A stretch of DNA of 64,000 bases from CAG-177 sp003514385 (GCA_051920445.1 JBPPLN010000002.1:362675-426674), one strand, 5' to 3'; counted from the stretch's first letter, positions 7,422 to 16,152 are shown. Notes: generated from the sequence alone by a model not told the origin. Translations and numbers: made by a program.

Positions 7422-9137
7422 ATGGCAAATTCTATTCCGAGAGCGGAGCATCCGAATCCGCAGTTTGAAAGAGAAAGCTGGCTCAACCTCAACGGGGAAT
7501 GGGAGTTCGAAATTGACAACAGCGTCAGCGGCAGAGAGCGCGGACTCCAGAATGCGGAGCATCTGAGCTCAAAGATCATAGTCCCGTTCTGCCCCGAGAG
7601 CCGTCTTTCCGGCGTTGAGAACACCGATTTCATGAACTGCGTGTGGTACAGACGCGACATCGAAATCAGCGAAAGCGAGCTTGAGGGCATAGTCATACTG
7701 CACTTCGGCGCGGTCGACTATGACGCGACAGTCTACATAAACGGCGAAGAAGCAATGCACCACAAGGGCGGCTATGTCTCGTTTGCCGGGGACATCACGA
7801 AGTTCCTCAAAGCCGGCAAAAACTCAATAGCGGTCGAAGCGCGCGACGATGTGAGAAATCCGCTCATTCCGCGCGGCAAGCAGAGCGAGCGCCTTCATTC
7901 GCACGACTGCGACTACACCCGCACAACGGGTATCTGGCAGACTGTCTGGGTAGAATTCGTGCCGAAGAGCTACATAAAGAGCATCAAGCTCTTCCCGAAT
8001 CCCGAGAGCTCTTCCGTCGCTTTTTCATGCGAGCTCTGCGGCAGCGGCGAGCTCGGAATAGATGTTCTCTACGAGGGCAAACTGGTCGGCAGATACGACT
8101 GCAAAAATGCGGCAGGCTGCGTCAGCGGCGACATGAAGCTCATTGAAAAGCACCTGTGGGAGGTCGGCTGCGGCAGACTCTATGATCTTGTCATCACCTT
8201 CGGCGGCGACACCGTCAAGAGCTATTTCGGTCTGCGCGATGTCCGCCTTGACGGATTTAAATATCTCATCAACGGCAAGTCCGTTTTCCAGCGCCTTGTG
8301 CTCGACCAGGGCTTCTACCGCGACGGAATATATACCGCTCCCGATGACAGCGACATGATAAAAGATATAGAAATATCTCTCGCCTCCGGCTTCAACGGAG
8401 CGAGACTGCATCAGAAGGTTTTCGAGCAGAGATTCCTCTATCACTGCGACCGCATGGGCTATTTGGTATGGGGCGAATACCCGAACTGGGGACTTGACTA
8501 TTCTGCGCCCGACGCGATTTACGGAATTCTGCCCGAGTGGTGCGAGGAGGTCGAGCGCGACTTCAACCACCCGTCGATAATCGGCTGGTGCCCGTTCAAC
8601 GAAACCTGGGACTACGCAGGCCGCGAGCAGAGAGACGAACTGCTTGAGGCAGTCTATAAAATCACAAAACAGCTCGACAGCACCCGCCCGTGCATCGACA
8701 CAAGCGGAAATTTCCATGTTATGAGCGATATCTTCGACGTTCACGACTATGAGCAGGATCCGAAGATATTCAAAGAAAATTACGATAAGCTCGTCTCGGA
8801 CGGCACTCTGTTTGACAGGCACGACAGCCGCCAGAAATACGCGGGCGAGCCCACCTTCGTCAGCGAATACGGCGGCATAAAGTGGGTCGTCGGCGAGCAG
8901 GACGAAAATGCCTGGGGCTACGGCAACGCGCCAAGGACAGAGAATGAGTTTATCGAGAGATACAGAGGGCTCACCGAAGCCCTGCTCGGCAACGAGCTGA
9001 TGTTCGGCTTCTGCTACACGCAGCTCTACGACATAGAGCAGGAGCAAAACGGACTTTACACTTACGACCGCGAGCCGAAGTTCGATATGACCGTGTTTCA
9101 CGGAATAAACAGCGCAAAGGCCGCGATCGAAGAATAA
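7422..9137 (+). CDS. Glycoside hydrolase family 2 (beta-galactosidase/beta-glucuronidase type)
   Basis: The 571-residue enzyme has the compact GH2 plan: an N-terminal sugar-binding jelly roll (about 15-180), an immunoglobulin-like domain (180-275) and a TIM barrel. The acid/base Glu is in WCPFNETWD (Glu394) and the nucleophile Glu in FVSEYGG (Glu482). No signal peptide is present, so it acts in the cytoplasm on an imported oligosaccharide. GAAAGGA lies 10 bases before the ATG. It follows the ROK kinase and SIS isomerase in the same operon. The sugar (beta-galactoside, glucuronide or mannoside) cannot be told from these motifs alone; short intracellular GH2 enzymes of Clostridia include all three. 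Confidence 0.88.
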   Translation: MANSIPRAEHPNPQFERESWLNLNGEWEFEIDNSVSGRERGLQNAEHLSSKIIVPFCPESRLSGVENTDFMNCVWYRRDIEISESELEGIVILHFGAVDYDATVYINGEEAMHHKGGYVSFAGDITKFLKAGKNSIAVEARDDVRNPLIPRGKQSERLHSHDCDYTRTTGIWQTVWVEFVPKSYIKSIKLFPNPESSSVAFSCELCGSGELGIDVLYEGKLVGRYDCKNAAGCVSGDMKLIEKHLWEVGCGRLYDLVITFGGDTVKSYFGLRDVRLDGFKYLINGKSVFQRLVLDQGFYRDGIYTAPDDSDMIKDIEISLASGFNGARLHQKVFEQRFLYHCDRMGYLVWGEYPNWGLDYSAPDAIYGILPEWCEEVERDFNHPSIIGWCPFNETWDYAGREQRDELLEAVYKITKQLDSTRPCIDTSGNFHVMSDIFDVHDYEQDPKIFKENYDKLVSDGTLFDRHDSRQKYAGEPTFVSEYGGIKWVVGEQDENAWGYGNAPRTENEFIERYRGLTEALLGNELMFGFCYTQLYDIEQEQNGLYTYDREPKFDMTVFHGINSAKAAIEE

Positions 9138-9161
9138 GAAATAGGAGATAATAACAGTCAA

Positions 9162-10598
9162 ATGTCAAATTCGACCCGCTCGGGTTTCTACAAAAAAATG
9201 TTTTCTTTGGCGATACCCATCGCCCTCCAGCAGCTGCTGACCTCATGCGCTCAGCTCGTCGATACCGCAATGACCGTGGGACTCGGCAACGTCAGCACGG
9301 CGGCGATAGGTGTCGCGGGACGCTGGGGCTTTCTTTTGAACCTCGCCCTGTTCGGAATAAGCTCCGGCGCGGCGACAATGACGGCGCAGTTCTGGGGCAT
9401 AAACGACAGACGGAGCATCCGCCGCAGCTACGGCATAGGGCTCATACTCGCGCTTGCCGTGGGTGCATTATACACTGTATTGGTGCTCGCAATCCCGGAG
9501 CAGATGATGCGCGTTTTCACCTCCGAGGAGGAGGTCATAGCCGCCGGAGTGCAGTATTTGCAGGCCGTTGCGCCCTACGGAATTTTTGTCGCCATCTCGC
9601 TTGTCACGAGCACTGTCATGCGCTCGACCGAGGACGTTCACACGCCGCTTGTCTGCTCGATAGCGTCCGTTGCGACAAACACCGTGCTCAACTACATTCT
9701 CATATACGGCAAGCTGGGCTTCCCCGCGCTGAAGCTTCGCGGTGCGGCGATAGCGACGGCCATAGCCATGGTCGTTCAGGCGGTACTGCTCTTTGTGATA
9801 GGCAACGCGAAGAAAAATATCATCCATGCGCCGATCGGCGAATTTTTCAAGAAGGATATTGAATTTTTCAAAAAGTTTCTGCGTGTCTGTGTCCCGATAA
9901 TGCTCAATGAGCTGCTCTGGGGAGTAGGCACCAATGTCTATGCCATGGTTTATGCGCGTCAGGGCAGCGAAAACTACGCCGCATATACGATATTCAGCTC
10001 GATAGAACAGATAGCCTTCGTCTTCTTCGTCGGCATTTGCCACGCCTGCTCGATAATGACAGGCAAGGCGGTCGGTGCCGGCAAGGTGGATGAGGCCTAC
10101 TCCATGGGCAAGCGGTTCATAAAGCTCGTTCCCCTGCTCGGAGTGCTGACGGGAGTCGCCATAATATTCCTGCGCAATCCGCTGCTGCGGATACTGCCCA
10201 TTGAGACGGAGGGCGCCCGGCAGATGACGTCGACGCTCCTGCTCATCTACTCGCTGTGGATAGGAGTCAGAAACATCTCGTATGTCTGCGTGGTCGGCAT
10301 ATTCAGAGCCGGCGGAGACACGAAAATAGGAATGTTCCTCGACATAGGCGCGCTGTTTTTATTTAGTATACCGATAGTGACCACGCTCGGATTTTTGACA
10401 GACGTTCCGTTCTATGTGCTGATAATTGCGATGTATATCGCGGAGGACACGCCGAAATCCTTACTCTGCCTGATAAGATTCAAGAGCCGAAAATGGATAA
10501 AGCAGCTAACCGCCGCGGACTCCGCGCCGCCGGTTCTCGGAGAGGACCCGGAGATAGAGATAGAAGAAGCGGACGAGCTGAAAAATTATCGGCAGTAA
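9162..10598 (+). CDS. MATE-family multidrug/metabolite exporter
   Basis: The 478-residue protein has twelve predicted membrane helices in two homologous halves. The N-terminal FSLAIPIALQQLLTSCAQLVDT with GxxxxAA(I/V)G is the typical MATE opening. It would export cationic or amphipathic compounds in exchange for Na+ or H+. It is last in the operon, 24 bases after the GH2 gene, and ends in a charged tail (EEADELKNYRQ). AGGAGA sits rather far (about 14 bases) from the ATG. A role in exporting an aglycone freed by the glycosidase would fit the context but is inference. Confidence 0.88.
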   Translation: MSNSTRSGFYKKMFSLAIPIALQQLLTSCAQLVDTAMTVGLGNVSTAAIGVAGRWGFLLNLALFGISSGAATMTAQFWGINDRRSIRRSYGIGLILALAVGALYTVLVLAIPEQMMRVFTSEEEVIAAGVQYLQAVAPYGIFVAISLVTSTVMRSTEDVHTPLVCSIASVATNTVLNYILIYGKLGFPALKLRGAAIATAIAMVVQAVLLFVIGNAKKNIIHAPIGEFFKKDIEFFKKFLRVCVPIMLNELLWGVGTNVYAMVYARQGSENYAAYTIFSSIEQIAFVFFVGICHACSIMTGKAVGAGKVDEAYSMGKRFIKLVPLLGVLTGVAIIFLRNPLLRILPIETEGARQMTSTLLLIYSLWIGVRNISYVCVVGIFRAGGDTKIGMFLDIGALFLFSIPIVTTLGFLTDVPFYVLIIAMYIAEDTPKSLLCLIRFKSRKWIKQLTAADSAPPVLGEDPEIEIEEADELKNYRQ

Positions 10599-10618
10599 AA
10601 TATAATCATAAAAGTAAG

Positions 10619-10656
10619 CGACCCCGCCGGGCAGAGAACCGGCGGGGTCTTCTATT
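10619..10656 (+). terminator. Intrinsic terminator of the ROK/MATE operon
   Basis: GACCCCGCCGG pairs perfectly with CCGGCGGGGTC around an 8-base loop, followed by a T-rich TTCTATTT. It lies between convergent operons. Confidence 0.75.
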
Positions 10657-10677
10657 TGGGGAACAAGGTGGGAGTTA

Positions 10678-11949
10678 TCAGATTTCGGTCTGCACGCCGA
10701 TAAACAGCGGCAAGTTCGTTTCGGTGTCCACTATCATATAGACAAACGGACGGTTGAGGCAAACGGGATTTATCGCCGGCATGCTCATTTTGCTGATGCC
10801 GGCGAGCGTTGACGCGGCGGCGCGCGTGCCCTCCTGATCGACTTCGATAAAAGTCTTGTGCATCACGGTGCCGATATAAGCGCCGTCGTTTTTGTCTATG
10901 AGCGAAGAAAAGTCGGCAGATTTGCGGTCAAACGCATCTTCTATGCCCATCTTTTTGAGCGTGTCGATAAGCTGCGTGCTGTACTCCGCCTTGAACTTCG
11001 GCATTTTCACATCGACTTCTTCGTTTTCCTTGGCGGACGAGAATATTTTCATCAGCTTTTCGCCGCTGAGAGAGGCTATATAATCATCGATGCTCACATC
11101 TTCGTTCGGCAGGAGTGCCGCGAAAGCGAAGCGGCCGTTCTTATAGGGCTTCATGAAACCGACTGTGCCGCCGTCCTTGAGATATACGTTCTCGGTCGAG
11201 CACATAAAGTCGGTTTTCTTTTTGCTGCCGGAATACGAGGTGAATTCAAGCTTCTCTATATCGCTTCTCTTATACGGAGTTTCCCACTTCGCGTCGAACG
11301 CTATGGCGTTTATGAGCATCATAACGGCGTCTCTATCGGCATTTTCGATTATCTTCGGTATCATGCCGTCAGTGTTTTTCTTAACCCATGAGTTGATGCT
11401 GCTGACGGTCTTTTTGCTCGACAGCGGGGCGGAGAAAATCTGCGCGGAGTAGCTGTCCACCGCCTTTTGCAGAAAAGCCTGCTTTGCTTCAACGCTGCTG
11501 TCCGTCCAAACGGAGTTTGCGATTTTCAGCTCGTCGCCGACGCTCAGAAAGTCGCAGTAAGCGCGCATATATTTATTGAGCGCATCGCGGTCTAATCCGC
11601 CGAGCGCCCGCTCAAGCTGAACGAGAGTCTCACCCTCGGCGCCGTTTTGCACGAGCGCGAGCGCAGTCAGCATGGACAGCGGCGAGACGAGCGTTGTTTT
11701 TCCGTTTGAATAGTTATATTTGAACAGGTCTGCCGAGAATGATGCAGCGGCAGCTTTGAACTCCTTATCCGCGGCTTTCGAGTCGGAGTCATTTTTTGAG
11801 ATGTTCTCGGTCAGATTGCGGACCGCGCCGCTTTTTGCGCCCTTGTCGGACGCATTGCCTACGATCTTTCCGCAGCCGGAAAACGGCAGGGTGCAGGCGG
11901 CAAGCGACAGAACGCTCATGAAAACAGCCAGCATTTTCTTGACTTTCAC
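10678..11949 (-). CDS. Lipoprotein serpin 1 (serine protease inhibitor, Met-Ser reactive site)
   Basis: The 423-residue protein has a lipoprotein-type signal (LAAC, Cys19; a second Cys at 26) and a full serpin fold: FSADLFKYNY, LVSPLSMLTALALVQNGAEG, NAIAFDAKW, and the C-terminal RPFVYMIVDTETNLPLFIG. The hinge reads QEGTRAAAST. Counting 17 residues from P17 puts the scissile bond in GISKMSMP at Met-Ser, the same P1-P1' pair as human alpha-1-antitrypsin, so an elastase-like target is predicted. The short small-residue hinge indicates an inhibitory serpin. It starts with GTG, with AAGGAGGT overlapping the stop of serpin 2 twelve bases upstream. It closes an operon led by an ECF sigma factor. Target and secretion are inferred. 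Confidence 0.93.
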   Translation of the reverse strand: MKVKKMLAVFMSVLSLAACTLPFSGCGKIVGNASDKGAKSGAVRNLTENISKNDSDSKAADKEFKAAAASFSADLFKYNYSNGKTTLVSPLSMLTALALVQNGAEGETLVQLERALGGLDRDALNKYMRAYCDFLSVGDELKIANSVWTDSSVEAKQAFLQKAVDSYSAQIFSAPLSSKKTVSSINSWVKKNTDGMIPKIIENADRDAVMMLINAIAFDAKWETPYKRSDIEKLEFTSYSGSKKKTDFMCSTENVYLKDGGTVGFMKPYKNGRFAFAALLPNEDVSIDDYIASLSGEKLMKIFSSAKENEEVDVKMPKFKAEYSTQLIDTLKKMGIEDAFDRKSADFSSLIDKNDGAYIGTVMHKTFIEVDQEGTRAAASTLAGISKMSMPAINPVCLNRPFVYMIVDTETNLPLFIGVQTEI

Positions 11950-11961
11950 GGGCGCACCTCC

Positions 11962-13308
11962 TTAAATATCCGTCTGCGCGCCGATAAAGAGCGGCAGATT
12001 CGTTTCGGTGTCGATTATCGCATAGACAAACGGTTTTGTGAGCCTCACTTCCTTCGGCTGTTCGACAGGCATTGCCGCGCTCTTTCCTGCGATAACGGCA
12101 GTCGCCGCTCCGGCGCGTGTGCCCTTTTCGGCAACCTCGATAAAGGTCTTGTGAATAACATCGCTTATGTAAATATTTTCGTTCTTCAATGTAGCCATGG
12201 ACGAGAAGTTTGCCCTGTTCCCGTCAAACGCCGTGCTCATGCCCATTTTCTTGAGAGTGTCAATGAGCGAGTTGCTGTATTCGCACTTGAACTTCGGCAT
12301 CTGCGTGTTGACCCGAGTATTCTTTCTCGAATTCAGCGCACCGAGAAAGCCCTTTCCCGTCAGCGAGGCGATATAGCTGTCGATGTTCGTTCCCTCGTTC
12401 GGCAAAAGCGCGACAAAGGCAAACTTGCCGCCCTTATAATATTTGACAAAGCCCGTGGCATTCTCGGTCTCGATATATTCCGTCTCCTGCGAATACATAT
12501 ATTCCGCCTTGACGAGATTGCCCTTGGCATTTTTGAACGTGCCCTCGCGCACACAGTTGTCGGTATAGGGGTCATCCCACTCCGCCTCGAGGCAGAGCGC
12601 GTTCATGAGCACCATAACGGTGAGGGGGTCAAACTGATCCGCGAGCTTCTTTATCATGCCATTCGTGTTCTTGCTGACCCACGAGTTTATCTCTTTTACG
12701 GTTCTCGTGCTCGTAAAGTCCGCTTTATACGCCTGAGCGGAATAGAAATCCACATTTTTCTGGAGAAACGCCCTCTTGACATCGAGCTTGCTGTCGACCC
12801 ATATGGAATTGGCGCATTTGAGTGCGCTGTCCTTGCCCGCGACTGCGGCGAGATATGCGTTCATATATGCGTTTAAAGTATCGCGGTCGAGCCCGCCGAG
12901 AACCTTCTGCATCTCGGAGAGGGTCTTGCCCTCTGCGCCATTTTGCGTCATGGCGAGCGCGGTGAGCACGGAGAGAGGCGAAACGAGGGTGTTCTTGCCG
13001 GACTTGTATTCATCCTTGAAAAGATCAAGCGCAAACGATGCGGCGACATTCGCAAAGCGGCTGTCCGGCTTTTTGAATGCGCCTTTGCCCTTGGTTATGC
13101 CCTGCATGAGATCCTGCGCGGCGGCGCCTTTATTGCCCTTGTCAGTCGCGGTGATAGAGGTATCGCCGTCCTTTGTCGGCGTGACGGTGGTGTCATCTGT
13201 AGTCTGCGATGTCCGCGATGTTCCGGAATCCGGCTTTTTTGCGCACGCTGCGAGCGGCAGCATGACGGCGGCGCAGAGCAGAAGAGCCGCTAACCTTTTG
13301 AGTTTCAT
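11962..13308 (-). CDS. Lipoprotein serpin 2
   Basis: The 448-residue protein has a lipobox LAAC (Cys22), a Thr/Asp-rich linker of about 60 residues and a complete serpin domain that is clearly paralogous to the next gene (LVSPLSVLTALAMTQNGAEG, NSIWVDSKLDVKRAFLQKNVD, KPFVYAIIDTETNLPLFIG). The hinge EKGTRAGAAT is of the inhibitory type. The reactive loop differs: counting from the hinge places P1-P1' at Ser-Ala in AGKSAAMP, with Lys at P2, and the loop is three residues longer than in serpin 1. It should therefore have another protease specificity. The ATG at 13308 has GGGGAGG six bases upstream; a start at 13332 would overlap the preceding gene. Confidence 0.92.
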   Translation of the reverse strand: MKLKRLAALLLCAAVMLPLAACAKKPDSGTSRTSQTTDDTTVTPTKDGDTSITATDKGNKGAAAQDLMQGITKGKGAFKKPDSRFANVAASFALDLFKDEYKSGKNTLVSPLSVLTALAMTQNGAEGKTLSEMQKVLGGLDRDTLNAYMNAYLAAVAGKDSALKCANSIWVDSKLDVKRAFLQKNVDFYSAQAYKADFTSTRTVKEINSWVSKNTNGMIKKLADQFDPLTVMVLMNALCLEAEWDDPYTDNCVREGTFKNAKGNLVKAEYMYSQETEYIETENATGFVKYYKGGKFAFVALLPNEGTNIDSYIASLTGKGFLGALNSRKNTRVNTQMPKFKCEYSNSLIDTLKKMGMSTAFDGNRANFSSMATLKNENIYISDVIHKTFIEVAEKGTRAGAATAVIAGKSAAMPVEQPKEVRLTKPFVYAIIDTETNLPLFIGAQTDI

Positions 13309-13328
13309 TTCTTTCCTCCCCTTTTTGT

Positions 13329-14102
13329 TCATGCGTCCCTGAGGACGACGTTTGTAAAATGCTTGTTATACACGGTCAAAATCATATGGCATCCGGTTTC
13401 CCGTTCGCTCTCCGACTTTTTGAGCGAGACGGTGAGCGTACCGTTTGAACTTGCAGCGCAGTCCGCCAAATCATATTCGCAGTCCGCGGTTATTATCACA
13501 ACGGTGTTGTTTTTAAAATATTCATCGTCCCTGCCCGAAAGCTCGGATTTCAGCTCTTCGCTCAGAGTTCCGTATTTCTCCTGCACTGCGAGATATTCCG
13601 CAAGCTTTTCTCGGTTGCTTATTACTATCGCATCGGGCGTGCCGTTGCTTTTTTCTCCCTTCTTGTCGGGGAAAGCCCTGAAATCACAGTTGAGGCGGTC
13701 GAAGTCACCTTTTTTGTCGCCGTCAACCGTTGTCACAGCCGCCCCGTGACTTTCGGTCGGCACAACACTCGAACCGGATTTAACAGAACCGCTTGAAATA
13801 TCTGTCGCGATATCGGGCTGCTGATAACATTCCTGATCCTCACTCGTCAGCGGCGCGGACTTATATCCCTCGGGGATGCCCTCGGTCTGAACATAATTCT
13901 CGGCATTTATCGGCTGCTCGGCGGGCATGGCATCCTTCATAGAGAACGATGTTGAATGATAAACTGCTGCGGTGGCGGCGGTCAGTGCAATAACAAAGCA
14001 CGGCACGGCGGTCATTATCACGCGGTTGCGTTTTTTTATTCTTGCGCGTTCCTTTGAAGCGCGCGCATAAACTTCATTTTTGAATTCCTTATCGGTCTTC
14101 AT
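13329..14102 (-). CDS. Membrane-anchored partner of the ECF sigma factor (putative anti-sigma/sensor)
   Basis: The 257-residue protein has about 28 cytoplasmic residues rich in Lys/Arg, one membrane helix (about 29-48) and a roughly 200-residue outer part that is Ser/Thr/Asp-rich and poorly structured until about residue 140, followed by an alpha/beta region ending in VYNKHFTNVVLRDA. The ATG at 14102 has AAAAGGAGGG eight bases upstream and overlaps the sigma gene by 14 bases. No zinc anti-sigma motif (HxxxCxxC) is visible, so regulation of the sigma factor is inferred from position and topology only. The serpin genes follow directly, the stop lying 20 bases before the serpin 2 start. Confidence 0.7.
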   Translation of the reverse strand: MKTDKEFKNEVYARASKERARIKKRNRVIMTAVPCFVIALTAATAAVYHSTSFSMKDAMPAEQPINAENYVQTEGIPEGYKSAPLTSEDQECYQQPDIATDISSGSVKSGSSVVPTESHGAAVTTVDGDKKGDFDRLNCDFRAFPDKKGEKSNGTPDAIVISNREKLAEYLAVQEKYGTLSEELKSELSGRDDEYFKNNTVVIITADCEYDLADCAASSNGTLTVSLKKSESERETGCHMILTVYNKHFTNVVLRDA

Positions 14103-14628
14103 AGCAAAAGCCCTCCTTTTCAAGCTCGGTTTTAAGCGCCTGCTTCGCCCTGTAGAGGAGATTGGCAAGCTGCTTTTTGCTTTTGCCCATAATTTTTGCC
14201 GCACCGTCGCCGTCCACTTCCTCAAAATAGACAAGATACAGCACAGTTCTGTAATCGTTGTTGAGTCTGTCCATGCATTCGCGCACGGTTCTCGCGTCCT
14301 CGCCCCTGTAAAAAGAGTCTATCGCGCTCTCGTCCCAAATCTCCTCTCCCTCGTCGGGCACGGTGCGTTTTTTGCGCAGAAAATCGACCGCCTTGTGCCG
14401 CGCGACGGAATATATGTAGGTTTTGAACGAGCTTTTGAAGCGAAAACGTCCGGGATGCACGAGAATTTCGACAAAGGTATCCATAGCTATATCCTGCGCC
14501 TCTTCGGCGGAGCGGACATAACCTTTGATGAAAAATATCAGTCTGTCTCGATAGGCGTCCATGAGTTCATCAAACGCACTTTGATCGCCTTCGATAAAAC
14601 GGCGGTAGCTACTCTCACCGTTGTCCAT
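14089..14628 (-). CDS. ECF-type RNA polymerase sigma factor
   Basis: The 179-residue protein has sigma region 2 (FDELMDAYRDRLIFFIKGY...AQDIAMDTF...FKTYIYSVARHKAVDFLRKK) and region 4.2 (LNNDYRTVLYLVYFEEV...AAKIMGKSKKQLANLLYRAKQALK). It lacks regions 1 and 3, as ECF sigma factors do. AAAGGATTGATCC precedes the ATG. It leads the operon sigma, membrane protein, serpin 2, serpin 1. Upstream on the minus strand, CCAAAACAG and TTCTGCGACAGTATAAG might form an autoregulated ECF promoter, but this is only a candidate. The membrane partner next door suggests control by an envelope signal. Confidence 0.92.
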   Translation of the reverse strand: MDNGESSYRRFIEGDQSAFDELMDAYRDRLIFFIKGYVRSAEEAQDIAMDTFVEILVHPGRFRFKSSFKTYIYSVARHKAVDFLRKKRTVPDEGEEIWDESAIDSFYRGEDARTVRECMDRLNNDYRTVLYLVYFEEVDGDGAAKIMGKSKKQLANLLYRAKQALKTELEKEGFCYEDR

Positions 14629-14716
14629 CGGATCAATCCTTTCAGGGCGGCGTCCCGCCTTTCACTTATACTGTCGCAGAAGTCTGCGGATTTTCTCACC
14701 TGTTTTGGAAAAAATT

Positions 14717-14760
14717 TTAAAAAAGCGCGGAGGTTCACAAAAAGCCTCCGCACTTTTTTT
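14717..14760. terminator. Bidirectional terminator between YitT and the sigma operon
   Basis: GCGGAGG and CCTCCGC form a stem with a T run on the plus side and, read on the minus strand, GCTTTTTTAAAATTTTTT after the stem. It ends the YitT transcript two bases after its stop codon. Confidence 0.75.
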
Positions 14761-14762
14761 AT

Positions 14763-15719
14763 TCAATTGACTCCGGGCGCAATGAAGCCCTCGCCGAGGA
14801 TTTCGCCCGCCTCGGTGATGATTATAAACGTATCGGTATCTATCTGCCTGATTATCTTCGTCAGCTGGGGCACCTCGTTTTTCTTCACGGCGCAGACGAC
14901 CATATTCTTCTCCTTGCCAGTATAGCCGCCCTTGACCGGCAGGATGCTGACTCCCCTGCCCATCTTTGAAGTTATCGCATCGGATATCTCCTGCGCGTGC
15001 TCAGTCACGGCGAGCAGCAGCTTGCCGCTGCCAGTGCCGTAGAGAATATAATCGAGCAGGCGGGAGTTGACGAAAATAACTATAACCGCGTACATAGCGG
15101 ACTCGATGGAGCGGAAAACGACCGCGCCGAGGATAACTATTATCGCATCGGAAGCCATAATGACCTTGCCTATCTGAATGTGCGGGAACGCCTTGTGGAC
15201 GAGACGGCCGACGATATCGGTGCCGCCAGTAGTCGCGCCGCGCATGAAGACAATCGCCAGCCCCGCGCCCGTGCAGACGCCGCAGAATATTGCCGCTAAA
15301 ATCTTGTCGCCCGTATAGGTCGGCAAAAATTTAGTGAAAAGATCGAGCGTGGCGGAGAGAATCACCGTCACCCACATCGTCTTTGCAACGAAGCGCCAGC
15401 CGATGAAAATAAAGGCTAAGATCATCAGCGGAACATTGAGCAGAAAGTTCGCCGTGCCGAGCGGAATGAATTCAAAAAGATGGTTGACTATTATCGCAAG
15501 ACCCGTCGTGCCGCTCTGCGCGATGCTGTTGGGCAGAGCGAACGCCACAACGCCTATCGAATAGAGCGAACAGCCGACTATCCAGCAGATATTGTCTATT
15601 ACCGCCCCTGCCACTTTCTGTCCCGTTGTTTTCGGCGCGGTGGAAAACCTTTTTTCAAGCCGCCTTTTGCGCCGCTCGTATGGGGTCAGTGCCTCTTTCT
15701 TTCTGCTTTTCCTGTTCAT
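14763..15719 (-). CDS. YitT-family membrane protein with C-terminal DUF2179 domain
   Basis: The 318-residue protein has a basic N-terminus, five to six membrane helices with the YitT signature GTTGLAIIVNHLFEFIPLGTANFLLN and TGGTDIVGRL, and a C-terminal soluble DUF2179 domain (about 230-310, GVSILPVKGGYTGKEKNMV). Transport has been proposed for the family, but no substrate is established. The ATG at 15719 overlaps the stop of the mini-ribonuclease gene and has GAGGTG upstream; a GTG one codon earlier is possible. It is third in the Obg, MrnC, YitT operon. Confidence 0.88.
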   Translation of the reverse strand: MNRKSRKKEALTPYERRKRRLEKRFSTAPKTTGQKVAGAVIDNICWIVGCSLYSIGVVAFALPNSIAQSGTTGLAIIVNHLFEFIPLGTANFLLNVPLMILAFIFIGWRFVAKTMWVTVILSATLDLFTKFLPTYTGDKILAAIFCGVCTGAGLAIVFMRGATTGGTDIVGRLVHKAFPHIQIGKVIMASDAIIVILGAVVFRSIESAMYAVIVIFVNSRLLDYILYGTGSGKLLLAVTEHAQEISDAITSKMGRGVSILPVKGGYTGKEKNMVVCAVKKNEVPQLTKIIRQIDTDTFIIITEAGEILGEGFIAPGVN

Positions 15720-16138
15720 CACTTCACCTCGTCAGCCTTTTCGGCATTGGAAATATGTTCAAACAGTTCTTCAATTCTCTTATCCTGCCCGCTGAGGTAG
15801 AGCCAGCCGAACAGCGCTTCGAGACCCGTTGCGCTGTGATATTCGGCGGAGCTTGCGCTCTTGGGGACTCTGCCGGTATGTGCGTTTCTGCCGCGCCGAT
15901 AGATATCGGCCTCGTGCTCAGTCAAAACAGGCGCTATAACCTGCGCAGCCCTTGCCTGAGCGGCGGCGCAGACCCGCTTCGCCGCGAGCGGATGCAGCTT
16001 GCCGACGGGGCGGTTCGCCTGCATGACGAGATTACCCCTGACGAGCAGATCAAACACCGTATCGCCTATAAACGCGAGAGTCAGCGGACTGAGCAAATCT
16101 GGATCAGTATTTTTCAGTTCTTCGCTTATTCCTATCAA
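15719..16138 (-). CDS. mrnC: Mini-ribonuclease III
   Basis: The 139-residue protein is a single RNase III catalytic domain without a double-stranded-RNA-binding domain, which defines MrnC. Recognisable parts are LAFIGDTVFDLLVR with the catalytic Asp, and GLEALFGWLYL with the metal-binding Glu near the end. In Bacillus it matures the 23S rRNA ends. The start is TTG at 16138, supported by GGAGG eight bases upstream, immediately after the Obg stop. It overlaps the YitT start. Linkage with other RNA or ribosome factors (Obg) is functionally coherent. Confidence 0.9.
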   Translation of the reverse strand: MIGISEELKNTDPDLLSPLTLAFIGDTVFDLLVRGNLVMQANRPVGKLHPLAAKRVCAAAQARAAQVIAPVLTEHEADIYRRGRNAHTGRVPKSASSAEYHSATGLEALFGWLYLSGQDKRIEELFEHISNAEKADEVK

Positions 16139-16152
16139 ATGAGAAGCCTCCG

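Noticed and set aside
6303..7562. 419-residue open frame on the minus strand
   Set aside because: Antisense to the ROK, SIS and GH2 genes, which have intact catalytic motifs.
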